Source: Ascarosepion bandense
Taxonomy: Eukaryota > Mollusca > Cephalopoda > Sepiida > Sepiidae
Assembly (NCBI GenBank): GCA_037127315.1
Contig: JBBBDQ010000400.1
Span: forward strand, 1,534,501-1,598,500
Direction of reading: 5' to 3'
Length of the DNA stretch: 64,000 nucleotides
Shown: positions 49,246 to 60,800 of the stretch, piece by piece
Layout: every line of letters starts with the position of its first letter
How positions within the stretch are numbered: position 1 is the first letter of the stretch
Notes under the pieces: model-generated
Seen by the model: only the letters and a program-made list of their open reading frames with translations
What the model was told of the DNA's origin: nothing
Databases searched by the model: none
Position numbers and translations under genes: made by a program

Positions 49246-50288
49246 TTTTTTTTTTAATCATTTCACCCCAAGCAAGGCGGAAACGCCACTGATGTGCAGG
49301 GGGTTACATAAATGTAAAAAGATTAATTAGAAAAGAGTGAGGAGTACAAACTAGTTAGAAAGGAACAACAGAAAGCTGAGAAAGCAGGTGCGATGACAGA
49401 TACATAGGTGGAGAGAAAGGGAAGGTTATACAGGGGAGGGGAGAGAGCTAGAGTCCAGTGGTTAGTAGATGAGTATTGACTTTGCATTTAAATTTCTGGA
49501 GGTTGTAGCCGTCAGGAAAGCAAGAATACGAGAGCGAGTTCCAAAGGCGGGAAGTGCGAGAGAGGAAGCTGCAAGAGTAGAATTGTCGTCTGCATTTGGC
49601 TAACCTGACTGTGAATGGGTGGGATCCAGTTGCTAGTCTGGTTGCACGAGTAAACACCTGTTGAGGAGGCATCAGCGACTTAAGCTCATCCGAGCAGAAG
49701 CCATGAAAGTATTTATAGAAGAGACAAAGGGAGGCCACATTTCGACGATGGGGAAGTGGCTGCAGTCGAGTCGCCAGATCAGTACCTATCACATTACAGA
49801 CTCTCCTTTGGAGCTTGTCAGGAACACTGAGGAGAACGGCAGGGGCACCTGAGCATAAATTGCAGCAGTACTCCATGCACGGACGGATGGTTGACTTGTA
49901 TATATGCAGGATGGATTCAGATGGAAAAAACATCCTGGATCGACATAGTGAACCAGTCTTCTTAGCAGTAGATTTTGCTAAGGATTCAATATAGTTGTTC
50001 CATTTGAGGTATTAGGACAGGGTAAGTCCGAGGAGGCGAAGTGTATTACTTTCAGGGAGAATCACTTGGTCCATGCTTATGGGAGGCAGAAGAGGTTGCC
50101 TGTAATGGTTGACAGACAACAGCTTGGTCTTAGATGAATTGAAGTTGACAAGCCACTTCTTGCCCCAGTTCACCACAGAGTGTAGATCCCGCTCAAGGTC
50201 AGCAGCGAGATGATGTCTGTCCGCCACGACAGGTTTCTTACTGGAGCGGGAGTATATTGTAGTGTCATCTGCGTAGATGCCTACTTGG
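49246..50288 (-). pseudogene. Jockey/CR1-type LINE inserted in a SINE
   Basis: A poly(T) (the A-tail) at 49247-49257 and the family 3' end are followed by UTR. On the minus strand a frame of 161 codons (49448-49933) reads FFPSESILHIYKSTIRPCME, YCCNLCSGAPAVLL, RNVASLCLFYKYFHGFCSDE, RLATGSHPFTVRLAKC and WNSLSYSCFPDGYNLQKFKC to stop. The upstream RT segment includes QVGIYADDTTIYSRSSKKP and GKKWLVNFNSSKTKLLSVNH near 50100-50290. Its 5' end is truncated there. A GATAA motif at both joints may be the target duplication. Confidence 0.88.
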
Positions 50289-50480
50289 GGAACCGATAAT
50301 CCATTAATTTCCCAGTGGTAATGAATATAACGAAAAATCGAATTCGGCTTCCCGATTAACAATTCCAAGCCATTATACTTTAAACCACCCACTCTTTCAT
50401 GCTTACAACACCTCGATTCCCAAGCAGTCTCCCATCTGAACAGGTTCAACGTTGGCTTAACTTCGCTGTGGTCATGAGTC
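50289..50480 (-). mobile_element. 5S-rRNA/tRNA composite SINE, copy 5, head half
   Basis: On the minus strand CAGCGAAGTTAAGCCAACG, TTGAACCTGTTCAGATGGG, AGACTGCTTGGGAATCG and AGGTGTTGTAAGCATG are 5S-like. TGGTTTAAAGTATAATGG and AATTCGATTTTTCG are the tRNA-like part. It continues at 49192-49245. Confidence 0.7.
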
Positions 50481-50816
50481 CTAACTATCAAGCTTGTGAA
50501 AATAGATGACAGAACAGTGGATGAGAGGGATAGTAAAAAGGAAAACTAGATACAAGCTACAGAAGATAGGATATCGTGGAGAGCAATGATCACTCAGGCT
50601 CCGAAAGGACGCGGTTTCTAGAAAAAAAATTCTTCAGGCTGTTAGACAGTGTTTCAGCTGAGATAGAAGCCCTAATATCGAGTGCTAATATTTTGAACTA
50701 GCCAAATATCCGTCCTACGAACAGAAAAGGTAAGTTTTCAGAGAAGTTCTATTACATCTTTGTGCATAATTTCCGGCAATACATCAATTTTTTTCTGGTC
50801 GTCTTTTGGCTATTAT
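50481..50816 (+). pseudogene. RTE LINE tail fragment and spacer
   Basis: 50490-50625 has GATGACAGAACAGTGGATG, GATATCGTGGAGAGCAATG and ATCACTCAGGCTCCGAAAGG, corresponding to RTE residues WMTERG and [13 protein letters not shown]. The remaining 190 bp shows nothing. Confidence 0.5.
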
Positions 50817-50826
50817 ACTAACATCA

Positions 50827-51133
50827 GGATGTGCGTTGTGGTGCATTGGATATCGACTCGGAACGAGAAATCAGAGAGCCGAGTTCGAATTCCAGCTAAA
50901 TTCATTGCATTCACTTACGCGCAAATACCCTTGGGAAAAGTATTAATCCGCCTATTCCTTCCAGTTATGGGTTAAATGACAGAACAGATTGGGTTCTATA
51001 GCCTTGGTCGGCAACCAGTCTACCGCAGAAAGCAATGGCAACCAACTGCGGGATAATATTCTGCCCAGTCAGTCATGTCTCTTTCGAGACATGGTCACCC
51101 AAGCGGGTATCACGTATGGCACTTAACTGACTG
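50827..51133 (+). mobile_element. tRNA-derived SINE (S1), full length with 10-bp target duplication
   Basis: ACTAACATCA occurs at 50817-50826 and 51134-51143. Head GTGCGTTGTGGTGCATTGG, B box GAGTTCGAATTCC, full body, 3' end CTTAACTGACTG. The duplication and low divergence from the other full copies point to recent insertion. Confidence 0.92.
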
Positions 51134-51143
51134 ACTAACATCA

Positions 51144-51339
51144 CTCCTTTGGTCATAGAAATGACTAGGAGAGAAATAGTTTAATACTGTTCAAATGTTT
51201 ATTTTGATAATAATTCTAAAAAAATCAATTCATTAAGGCTTACAGTTTTTCACTTGTTTAAATAATTTGGTACAATTTTAAGAAAATCTAACTAAAGAGC
51301 TTAACTTATAAAGGCAATTTTCTTCCACCCACAACAGAA
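51144..51339. other. Unassigned spacer
   Basis: No feature recognised. Confidence 0.4.
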
Positions 51340-51745
51340 ATCTTCTTCTTCTTCTATGTGCCCTGTCCTTTCAGGACGTAGGCGATCATGGCTTTCCACA
51401 TCTCCCTGTCCCTGGCGGCTCTTAGCACGCTTTCTTCTGTTGCACCATGCAACCCTCGTTCCGTCATCCACCTGATCAGGTCCTTCAAATATGTTATCCG
51501 CTGCTTTCCCCTGTCTCTTTTTCACTCTAACTGGCCTGTTAGTATCATGTTCTCCAAGCCCTCCTTCCTCATTGCATGTCCCAGGAACTTCAGTTGTCTC
51601 CTCCTGATGCTCACTATTATTTTTCTTTTCGTTGTCATTCTTTCTAATACCTCATCATTGCTGACATGCTCGGTCCATGATATCCGCAGCATCCTTCTAC
51701 TGCTTCAAGTTTTTCCTTTATCTTCGATAATATTGTCCAAATCTA
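51340..51745 (-). pseudogene. RTE LINE C-terminus
   Basis: The 3' end is at left (TTCTTCTATGTGCCCTGTCC). On the minus strand it reads [46 protein letters not shown] and [20 protein letters not shown], with one or two frame breaks. The RT palm is absent. It is close to the reference copy. Confidence 0.8.
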
Positions 51746-52671
51746 TGTAAATGTTAATACGTCAGTTTGGTTTATATTAAAGTTCACTTTCTGTTCACTA
51801 TTTTAATGTACCCCTTAGATATATCTCTCTACAGTGGATATGTCGCTAACAATTCCCTCACTTGTTGAAATTGAAAATTTCCTCGCCTTTTCGTAAAGGT
51901 TAAAACTTGAGACTTAGATCTGGGTCATCTGATTAGAAACACCAACTACTTATTGAACGCGGTATGAGTGCTACGGGAGAAAGAACTTGAAGTACTTGTA
52001 GTAATGTGAAATATCAGACAATAACAATGCATATTATTACGAACGCTTTACGTTTTCTAACTTACAGCAGCTATAAATTATTTCTATGTAAACACGATTA
52101 ATTAAAAATGAAACTAGACAGAAACATTGCTTATATATGGACATTTTTAAAATTTGATTTAAAAATTAATGACGCAGTATCTGCTGTTCACCTCTCTGCC
52201 GTGTTTCCGTCTTCTAACCGTACACAGAAAAGCTTTCAGGAATATTTATTACCGGAGATTCCAATCCTGTGGCAGCACCTCCCCCATTAATCTAAAGAGA
52301 AAGTTTGGTTAAATATCGATGCCAGCATGACAGTTTCATGGGAACTGGCCTTTTTTTTTAAAACTAGGACTCATATGTGCCCGTATGGATTCCTTACATT
52401 AATTAAAAAAAACAATTCTGTGTCATATCACGTTATCGTGGGGTTGTGGTAAATACCATGTTAGTGGTTCGGGCTAGGCTGTTTTGCTGTACTGATGTAA
52501 GGTTGAGACACATGGATGAATTTATCCTTAGGGTGAAATTATAAGAATTGATTTTCGGTATTTTAACGTGACATTTTTGGTCACTTAATGAGCAAACTTA
52601 TCTATCATAGGAAATATTGAGGGTAAAAGAATTAGGGAAAGGCATCGAGCCACCTTCCTGACGAACTTTTT
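51746..52671. other. Unassigned stretch
   Basis: The 51746-51800 segment belongs to the repeat noted at 47.3-47.7 kb. The rest, about 870 bp, shows no feature. A short frame at 52108 has no domain. Confidence 0.4.
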
Positions 52672-53140
52672 TGAATGGATGGTGGATTGCTATGTGATTC
52701 CAGTTCTTCAGTACGGAAGTGAATGTTGGACAATATCATCAAAGATGAAGGAAAAACTTGAAGCAGCTGAAATGTGGTTCTACAGAAGGATGTTACGGAT
52801 ATCATGGACCGAGCATGTCAGCAATGATGAGGTGTTGGAAAGAATGGAAACGAAAAGGAAATTAATATCGGGCATCAGAAAGGGATAACTTAAGTTCCAA
52901 GGACATGCAATGAGGAAGGAGGGCTTGGAGGATCTGATACTAATAGGCCAGATAGAGGGAAAAAGAGAGAGAGGAAAGCAGCGGATAACATATCTGAAGG
53001 GCCTGTGCAGGTAGATGACAGAACGGGGTTGCGAGATGTTACAGGAGAAAGCCTGCTAAGAGCCACCAGGGATAGGGAGACGAGGGAGGCCATAATAGAC
53101 TACGTACCGAAAGAACAAGGCACATAGAAGAAGAAAAAGA
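52672..53140 (+). pseudogene. RTE LINE C-terminus
   Basis: An open part at 52679-52888 encodes [60 protein letters not shown], then stop in place of RQ (GGATAA). Further on EGLEDLILIGQIEGK and a 3' end GGCACATAGAAGAAG are recognisable out of frame. Confidence 0.85.
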
Positions 53141-53575
53141 ATAGTCTTACCAAAAACAGAAAAAAAGCTAAGGGCCCAAAAGAGATGGGACGTTTTAGAG
53201 AGACATGGTCATCTATGTTCTGAAGAGGCACAGCATAAAAAAGAAAAAAAACAGAACAAGTAAAAAAGTAGAAGAAAAGAAGAAAAAGAAGAAAAGAAAG
53301 AGAAAAAGAAAAAGAATAATAAAGAAAAAAGAAGCAAAGACAAAGAATAAGAAAGAAAAATAAGACGTAAGAAGAAAATGAAGAAAACAGAAGAATAAAG
53401 AAATAAGAAAAAAGTAAAATTAAGAAGAAAAGAAGAAGAAAAGAGAAGAAAAGAAGAAGAAAAGAAGAAGAAAAGAGAAGAAAAAGAACAATAAAATAAG
53501 TAAAAAAGGAGAAAAAGCGTAATAAAAAAGAAGGGAAAAAAGAAGAAAAATGCCTTCAAAAGATATGTTAACAAT
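53141..53575. repeat. Purine-rich (GAAAA/GAAGAA)n tract
   Basis: About 320 bp from 53236 is almost only A and G on the plus strand, with GAAGAAAAGAAGAAG-type repeats. It begins right after the RTE 3' end (AGAAGAAGAAAAAG), which ends in AGAAGAA itself. The tract may have grown from the RTE tail. Confidence 0.85.
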
Positions 53576-54288
53576 TCCCGCGCATGCTAAACTTTAAAAA
53601 AATTCTTCACCTTTTTCCTTGTTTTTTTTTGGGGGGGGGGGCAAAGGTCGAAACTTAGCTCCGTATGCAGTGATTTAAAACACAATGTGTTTATCAGATG
53701 AGCCACAACTGTTACGAGAAAAGCGCCTATTGAAATTGTAAGTTGCTAAGTTTGCTGGCAAAGACTGTATTTTTGTTTACTACCTGTTGTTTGTTATTTG
53801 ATTTCTGCTTGCGCAATGAGGCTATTTCGAGCGGTGAGTGGAACATAACGCAGTCAAACAAAAGAAAGGAAAAAAGAAAAATAAAAGAAAATATTTTCCT
53901 AATTAACACCAGTTGATTCGGTAGCTACCGGCAAGAGGTTTCAGGAGCCAGGGATAACGCCAAGCGAATGGTAACAAGGAACGTTGGCAGATAAACGTTA
54001 TGTTATTTGAAGCGATAATATATCGCAGATTTTGTAAGTTTAATAATACTTACAAAAGACATTTAACACTTTTATTTTCCTTTCTTTCTGCCATTTTCTC
54101 ACTGAAACCAAGTAGAGTATTTCCTCTCTTTCTACGCGATCCAAAACGAAATAGTTAATTATTTATGTGGTGCTGGCAGGGCGTAACGGCCGTGTGAAGT
54201 AATAATGGGACGGACAAGCACAATTATAATAGAATGTTGGCTTGCTATGATTTAAGCCATAACGAGCTAAATATGAGTTTTATAAAAG
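53576..54288. other. Unassigned stretch with poly(G) run
   Basis: Ten consecutive G at about 53632-53641 follow a T run, a rare feature in this AT-rich window. A segment at 53940-54010 (GGGATAACGCCAAGCG) recalls 48.60 kb. No coding feature. Confidence 0.4.

Positions 54289-54325
<37 letters not shown>
54289..54325. repeat. (TA)n microsatellite
   Basis: Pure TA run. Confidence 0.95.
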
Positions 54326-54333
<8 letters not shown>

Positions 54334-55288
54334 AAAAAACAGGTCTCGATGATAACATCATTAAGAATCCTAGATACCAACAAGTGGACGGAAATGTTCG
54401 AAAGCTATAGATTTCGTTGACTTTTTCGTTAAATAGCATTAAAAGAGTTTTGTTTGAAGTTGTTATCATTGTTTGATCTCAACCCCGCGTAGCATTTAAT
54501 TGTAAATTCTATAATATTTTCAAAACCTGTATAGTATGCGTTTCGTCAAGGTTACAGATTAGTTTTGAACCTAGATTTATTCTTCTAGACTGGTTGCCAA
54601 CAAAGGCTATTCTATCCTGCTATTTAACGCAAAGCTGGGGAAGACGTACTTTTATTAACTGATTGATGTTGATAATTTACTGAACTGGTACAGAAATTGT
54701 CAGGTCTCCTGAAAGACGATGTTAATTTAAATCCACAGAAACGAAATTAAAATAAATCTAGGATCCCAATGGGGAGACAAAATTATGATACAGAGAAGAT
54801 ACAGAGGCAGAAAAAGGACTCTCCTTCTAAGAAATGATGCGGACAACGTTATCTTTAGAAATCGTAGATTTGAAACAAACAATCGTTTCTGAAAATGGTC
54901 ATTAATTTGTATTATTGCCATTTTTCAGACGGTCTCAAATTTGTGTGAATCATTTCTGAGAGAGTGAGTCTCAAATCTCTGTCAGCGTCGTGTCTGGACA
55001 GTGACGATTGTGGAACTCTGAAAGTGGTGGGGCCACTTAGGGGCCGAGATTTTTCTGAGAAGTGGAGAGTAAACTCAAGCAGCGTAATTACCAACCAATT
55101 CTTTCACTCGGCCATAAATCAATGGCTGCCTATGTATCTACATATCAAGTTGGGGACATTACTTCTAATTAACAACTGCCTTAAAATTTTAAATATAACT
55201 ATTAAGTCTTTCTCTCCCTAACAACCTGTCTGCTTCTATCTATCTAGTTGTTTTATTTTGTTTGCTTTTATTTCAAACTGGTATGTGT
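54326..55288. other. Unassigned; one SINE fragment
   Basis: TAGACTGGTTGCCAACAAAG, CTATTCTATCCTGC at 54586-54650 is a piece of the S1 body on the minus strand. The remainder is unrecognised. Confidence 0.45.
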
Positions 55289-55549
55289 CAGTCAGTCAGT
55301 TAAGTGCCATACGTGATACACGCTTGGGCGATCATGTCTCGAAAGAGACATGACTGATTGGGCAGAAGATTATCCCGCAGTAGATTGCCATTGCTTTCTG
55401 CGGTAGACTGGTTGCCGACCAAGGCTATAGAACCCGATCTATCCTGTTATTTAACCCATAACTAGAGGGAAGAGACGGATTAATACCTTCCCAAAGGTAT
55501 TTGCACGTAAGTGAAAGCAATGAATTCAGCTGGAATTCGAACTCGGCTA
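55289..55549 (-). mobile_element. tRNA-derived SINE (S1), head truncated after the B box
   Basis: It runs from CAGTCAGTCAGTTAAGTGCC to GGAATTCGAACTCGGCTATG (reverse B box) in near-consensus form, then stops. The A box is missing. Confidence 0.88.
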
Positions 55550-56438
55550 TGTTTCCTTAAAAAGCTAAATGAAAAAGAAAACACAGAGGGAAAAGTGTTG
55601 AGGATCAAATCTTATCAAAATCAGAGGCTGATCAGTTTCGTAAACTTTTAAGCTTATAAAGGTTGGGGGCAACCGAGGGACCAGCCAAAATTTGGAGTGT
55701 CTTAGCCCCGTCTGCTCCCCACTGTAGAATCGCCAGTCTTCCTGAGTGTTCATAGATTTATATCAACATCAAAAAGAAATTCAATAATTTGTGTCAACAT
55801 AAATTTTAAGAAAATCTTTTTTAAGTGGAACTATCATATATTTATATGTTTTCGTCGGTTCTGTGGAGGATCAACGCACCATTATTTAAAAAACGAATAA
55901 AAAGAAAAAATAATTTATCAATATTGGAAGATATGAGATATTGACTATCAAAGGATGTGAAAAGTACACAAAACATTTATTATGGCAAACAGAAAATGTA
56001 GAAGGATTGATAAAAAATCTACAAAATGAGAAGACAAAAATGGAAGGAAAACAAACTCCATTAGGATTTCAAGAATATTTACGGACAAAACATGGTTTCG
56101 CAGACGACACCTAAAAAGAGACACTAAATCTATATTAATAGCAGTTAAGTGCAAAAGAATTAGAACATTAGGGATAGACATTTACTCAATAAATAATGCA
56201 ACACATCTGCTCCTAATGATAGGCACGGCCAGGTGGGATCACAGATCACCCTGTTAATTATAAAGCGATGGAATTTGACAATAATAAAAACAAAACAATG
56301 GCGTATGCACAAATCGAACTCTACCCACTTTAATATATTAAGGTACCTCAAAATATGAATGGAACCCCTAATCAATGCTTGTAGCTAACTTGAACAAACT
56401 TATTCGAAAACGTATCAAGTAGTGTACGTTGCTGTTTC
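55550..56438. other. Unassigned stretch
   Basis: No coding, RNA or repeat feature recognised over about 890 bp. It may be single-copy sequence. Confidence 0.4.

Positions 56439-56484
<46 letters not shown>
56439..56484. repeat. (CA)n microsatellite
   Basis: Pure CA run. Confidence 0.95.
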
Positions 56485-56487
<3 letters not shown>

Positions 56488-57189
56488 GGATTTTTAAAAG
56501 CTGAGAAATATCAAAGTATTGTTCGAACTACTGAAGAACGTGACGATGAAAACAATATCCATCATTATTGGTGCACTTGGTAGAATCATGAACAAACATT
56601 GCAAAACTGTTGTTAAAATTAAAACCATTCAGACAATATCGTTATTGAATGTAGCTAGAACAAAACATGCAGTTCAGTAATATCGAGAGGACGTAGGTGA
56701 TCATGGCTCTTGACAAGTGATCATAGGTGATCAGAGCTCTTCACAGGTGATCATAGGTGATCATAGCTGTTTTCTGTACTATGCAAGAATTACTATAGTT
56801 TCTTGGGAAATTTAAACCTCGTACAAAAACGAGGGTGTAAAAATATAATCGGAGTTCTTTCTTACGAATACACAAGAAAGTCAAGATCAAATTTCACCAA
56901 GATCATACTTAGTAAATAACAGAGACAAAATAGAATGTTTTATATTGTAGTTGCTAGTTCTCGACAAGCATCTGGGTGAATATAAATAAACTTTTAAAAA
57001 TAAAATAATAATAAAACTTTCACCAAAGATATTAGCAATTGGAGGATATGAAAAAAAAAACCCACATACTCCAGATAATTAGATCTTTAGTAATATTAGC
57101 CGTTTCTTTATAAGGAAATATTCAACATTCATTGACTGAGACGATAGTGTTACTTGCAGTTGGAATTTATAAAAACTTTCATTTAAAAG
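56485..57189. other. Unassigned; RTE tail with local duplication at 56690-56770
   Basis: GAGGACGTAGGTGATCATGG is the antisense RTE end. GTGATCATAGGTGATCA-type segments then repeat three times to 56770. The rest is unrecognised. Confidence 0.4.
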
Positions 57190-57600
57190 AATTTTTCAGG
57201 AAAATGAAGGAAAAATCTGAAGCAGCTGAAATGTGGTCCTATAAAAGGATGCTGCGGATATCATGGACCGAGCCTAAGAGCAATGATGAGATTTGGGAAA
57301 GGATGGAAACGAAAAGGAAATTAATACTGAGCATCTGGAAGAGACAACTAAAGTTCCTGGAACATGCAATAAGGATGGAGGGCTTGGAGAATCTGATACT
57401 AACAGGCCAGATAGAGGGAAAAGAGACAGGGGAAAGCAGTGAATAACATATTTGAAGGACCTGATCAGGTAGATGACGGAACGAGGGTTGCATGGTGCAA
57501 TAAGAGAAAGCGTGCTAAGAGCCACCAGCAATAGGGAGATGTGGAAAGCCACGATCGCCTACGTCTTGAAAGGAATATGGCGCATAAAAGAAGAAGTTTT
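57190..57600 (+). pseudogene. RTE LINE C-terminus
   Basis: The frame at 57195-57440 encodes [60 protein letters not shown] and [20 protein letters not shown]. It is followed out of frame by MTERGLHGAIRESVLRATSN, REMWKATIAYVLKG and a GCGCATAAAAGAAGAAG end. It is 5'-truncated. Confidence 0.85.
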
Positions 57601-57666
57601 TAAGTACATTAATTGTGATCCCTTTTTTTTTAGTATTGACAGGGCTTTCTTTCTTAACTTTTTGTA

Positions 57667-57966
57667 TCAGTTAAGTGCCATATGTGGTACACACTTTTGG
57701 CGATCATGTCTCAAAAGAGACATGACTAACTGGGCAAAAGATTATCTCGCAGTAGGTTGCCATTGATTTATGCGGTAGATTGGTTGCCAGCCAAGGATAT
57801 AGAACCCTATCTGTTCTATTATTTAACCCATAACTGGAGGGAAGATACTCATTAATACCTTTCTCAAGGGTATTTGTGCGTAAGTGAATACAAGGAATTC
57901 AACTGGAATTCGAACTCGGCTCCCCGATTTGTCGTTTCGGGACAATATCCACTGCAGCACAACGCA
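57667..57966 (-). mobile_element. tRNA-derived SINE (S1)
   Basis: Full-length order from ATCAGTTAAGTGCCATATG to the head (reverse complement of GTTGTGCTGCAGTGG). The B box is intact. It is more diverged than the copies at 31.2 and 50.8 kb. Confidence 0.88.
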
Positions 57967-58375
57967 GGTCGTCGAAATCCGTATTATGTTATTATTTTCT
58001 TGTATTTATTTTATTGAGTTATATGTGTTGCCCACTTTAGTTGTTTCTGTTGTTGAAAATTTTAAAGTGATGTGTTTTGTGTTATTTGGTACATTTTTTT
58101 TTTGTGGTTCTGTAGAACTAGTCTACAATGTTCAAAGGAAGATTGTCCTCCCTATGACTTACAGACTTCATTTGATCGAAGTGATTTTTAATTATTGATT
58201 TGACAAAGCAGTTGTATTCAGCTGACAGTTTAGATATTTCTGAATGAGTTTTTGGCTGATGCATAACATCCATATGATAATTACAATTTTAAGCAATTAT
58301 TTTTGGTTAATTTTTGGCTTTGTAACAACCAGTGATACCGAGCAAAACTACCCCCAGTGCAGCCAATTCTATGCT
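57967..58375. other. Unassigned stretch
   Basis: No feature recognised. Confidence 0.4.
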
Positions 58376-58386
58376 CAATGTGAATA

Positions 58387-58683
58387 CTCAGTCAGGTGCT
58401 ACACATGATACACGTTTGGGTGATCACATCTCAAAAAATTCATGACTGAATGAGCAGAAGATTTTCCCGTTGGAAGTTGCCATTATTTTCTTAGGTAGAC
58501 TGGTTGTCAACCAATGCTATAGAACCCAATCTCTTATAATTAACCTATAGCTAGAGGGAGAAGAGACGGATTAATACCTTTCCCAAGGGTATTTGAGCGT
58601 AAGTAAATGCAACGAATTCAAGAGGAATTCGACCTCGGCTCTCCAATTTCTCGTTCCGAGCCGATATCCACTGCACCCCAACG
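58387..58683 (-). mobile_element. tRNA-derived SINE (S1) with 11-bp target duplication
   Basis: CAATGTGAATA at 58376-58386 and 58684-58694 is a perfect target duplication. The head ends GCGTTGGGGTGCAGTGG on the minus strand. The body has some internal changes (TCAAAAAATTCATGAC instead of the usual CTCGAAAGAGACATG stem). Confidence 0.9.
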
Positions 58684-58694
58684 CAATGTGAATA

Positions 58695-59176
58695 ACTAAA
58701 CTGAAAAGCAACATTATAGAAACTAAAGAATTGTTGCTGTCAGGGTGTTATAGTGAAGAGTAACCGATAGTTACCGATTTATTGTCCCTAAATCCCGAGG
58801 AAAACACTAGTCACAAAAGAAATATGCTCCTCGTAAAAAAAAATAAAATAAAAAAACGAGAAAAGAAGTGAAGAAAACAGATAGAGAGAAGAGAGTTGAA
58901 AATTGACAAAATATGAGCTCTCTGCAAGGTATTAGTAAGCGACATTCTTGTCTGGGTACATCCGGGTGGAAGCCTGAAGATTAAGATGTTTAAAACCCGA
59001 ATCTCGACTGGGTGGGAAACCTGTCGACGCCCTGGTCACCATGGAAACGGATGTTAAAAAACAACCACGCCTTGAACTAGTTTTAATGTCGTAATAATTC
59101 CTGGCATAACATGTCATTCTGCGTTACAATAAAGATTTCACCAAAGTTCAAGCCAAATTGAAGCACGAGAAGCTCA
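58695..59176. other. Unassigned stretch
   Basis: No feature recognised. A-rich patch near 58837-58865. Confidence 0.4.

Positions 59177-59236
<60 letters not shown>
59177..59236. repeat. (TA)n microsatellite
   Basis: Pure TA run. Confidence 0.95.
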
Positions 59237-59239
<3 letters not shown>

Positions 59240-59487
59240 CTCGTTGGAACTCCTACGAATCTATATCCACTCGCTTCTGTTTCGTACTCGAAACGTAAAC
59301 AGCACTAACTGAAGTAAACAGATATAGATTCTCTACAGTTGTTTACTGTTGTAGAAGTCCCAACAAGTAACGTGATTTCGTGAAATAGGGAATATAGACG
59401 TTGTTGTCTCTGGTTGGTTTCCGTGGCTTAACTGGTAGCGGTACACATTTGCTGAAAATGCTTTTTTTTTTACTGATGGAAAAGATG
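59237..59487. repeat. Imperfect inverted repeat and tRNA-like half
   Basis: CGTTGGAACTCCTACGAATC with ATCTATATC at left faces GATATAGATTCTCTAC and AGAAGTCCCAACAAGTAACG at right (59237-59390), imperfectly. At 59415-59450 TCCGTGGCTTAACTGGTAGC resembles the 5' half of a tRNA including the A box, but no B box follows. Confidence 0.4.
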
Positions 59488-59775
59488 TTCTGGACAATAT
59501 CATCGAAAATGAGGACAAAACTGGAGGCGGCCGAAATGTGGTTCTACAGAAGGATGCTACGGATATCGTGGACTGAGCATGCAAGCAACGAGGAGGTGTT
59601 GGAAAGAATAGCAACAGAAAGGAAATTGATGCTGAGCATCAGGAAGAGACAACTGAAGTTCCTGAGACATGCAATGAGGAAAGAGAGCCTGGAGAACCTG
59701 ATACTGACTGGTCAGATAGAAGGAAGGAGAGACAGAGGAAGGCAGCGGATAACATATTTGCAGGGTCTGATCAGG
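59488..59775 (+). pseudogene. RTE LINE fragment fused to a SINE
   Basis: From [20 protein letters not shown] to [13 protein letters not shown], the sequence is close to the reference copy at 43.3-44.4 kb. At 59775 it passes without a gap into the S1 SINE. The frame stays open through the joint to 59883. Confidence 0.85.
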
Positions 59776-60042
59776 AAATCGGGGAGCCGAGTTCGAATTC
59801 CAGATGAATTCATTGCATTCAGTTACGCACAAATACCCTTGGGAAAGGTATTAATCCGTCTATTCCTTCCAGTTATGGGTTAAATAACAGGACAGATTGG
59901 GTTCTATAGCCTTTGTCGGCAACCAGTCTACCGCAGAAAGCAATGGCAACCTACTGCGGGATAACCTTCTGCCCAGTCAGTCATGTCTCTTTCGAGACAT
60001 GATCGCCCAAGCGTGTATCACGTATGGCACTTAACTGACTGA
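59776..60042 (+). mobile_element. tRNA-derived SINE (S1), head cut, fused to LINE
   Basis: It begins AAATCGGGGAGCCGAGTTCG (just before the B box) and ends CTTAACTGACTGAC. No A box and no target duplication at the LINE side. Confidence 0.88.
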
Positions 60043-60189
60043 CAGTGTTAACTTTACTGTTTAAGAAAATGAATAACAAAAAAAAAAAAAATCAAGGGAA
60101 GTAACTGAAACGTGTGTACACACTAAAAATAACTTCATATTAATAATAAGAAAAAGAATAACAATTTTGGTTGTCCGTAATGTTCATGC

Positions 60190-60800
60190 CGATTTTAAGG
60201 AGAACCAAAACACTAAATATACGCCATTAAATATTTATTCAGCTAAATAAGAACCATTTTTTTGTGCAACCTTTCTACATTCTTCCTTCATCTTAAGTGT
60301 TTCCGTAGTTTTTCAACCGAGCACTCATTAAGGTGATTTTTATATCATCCAAAGAATTAAAATTTTTACCATTGATATTATTTTACAAGGACCGGAATGA
60401 ATGAAAACCTGAAGAAGCAATGTCTGGTGTATATTGTTGGTGTGTCACACATCCCAGCCAACCTGCTCAATTTTTGACGTGCGGTCTGGCATTATCCTGA
60501 TGGAAAACAACACCTTTCTTGTCCGACAATCATCGGCGTTTTGCTTGAATTGCTGCCTTTTATTCATCTAGTTCCGAGCAGTATTTTTTGGAATCAATTA
60601 ACTGGGTACTTGGCAGAAGCTCATACTATAGAATCCCTTTCCAATCTCACTAAATGTACAGCATGATTTTCTTAGGTTGAAGATCTGCTTTTGGGGTGGT
60701 AACATTTGGCTCGTGTCGCTTACTCATGTTCACTGAACATTGTTGTAAACGATCCATTTCTCATCACCCGTCACAATTGCTTAAAAAAGAGTGCATTTTC
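60190..60800 (-). pseudogene. mariner-type transposase relic
   Basis: On the minus strand GDEKW-VYNNV (60750-60767), then KVLFHQDNARPHV (60479-60510) with the second catalytic Asp, then YTPDIASSGFHSFRSL with the third Asp (near 60425), NGKNFNSLDDIK and a C-terminal RLKNYGN. These are conserved landmarks of mariner (DD34D) transposases. The gap between the second and third Asp is shorter than the usual 34 residues, and stops and frameshifts are frequent. Terminal inverted repeats are not recognised. Confidence 0.8.

Noticed and set aside
49661..49852. 63-codon plus-strand frame
   Set aside because: It is the antisense shadow of the LINE coding region.
53209..53574. Phe/Leu/Ser-rich 121-codon minus-strand frame
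   Set aside because: It is the translation of a purine-only tract.
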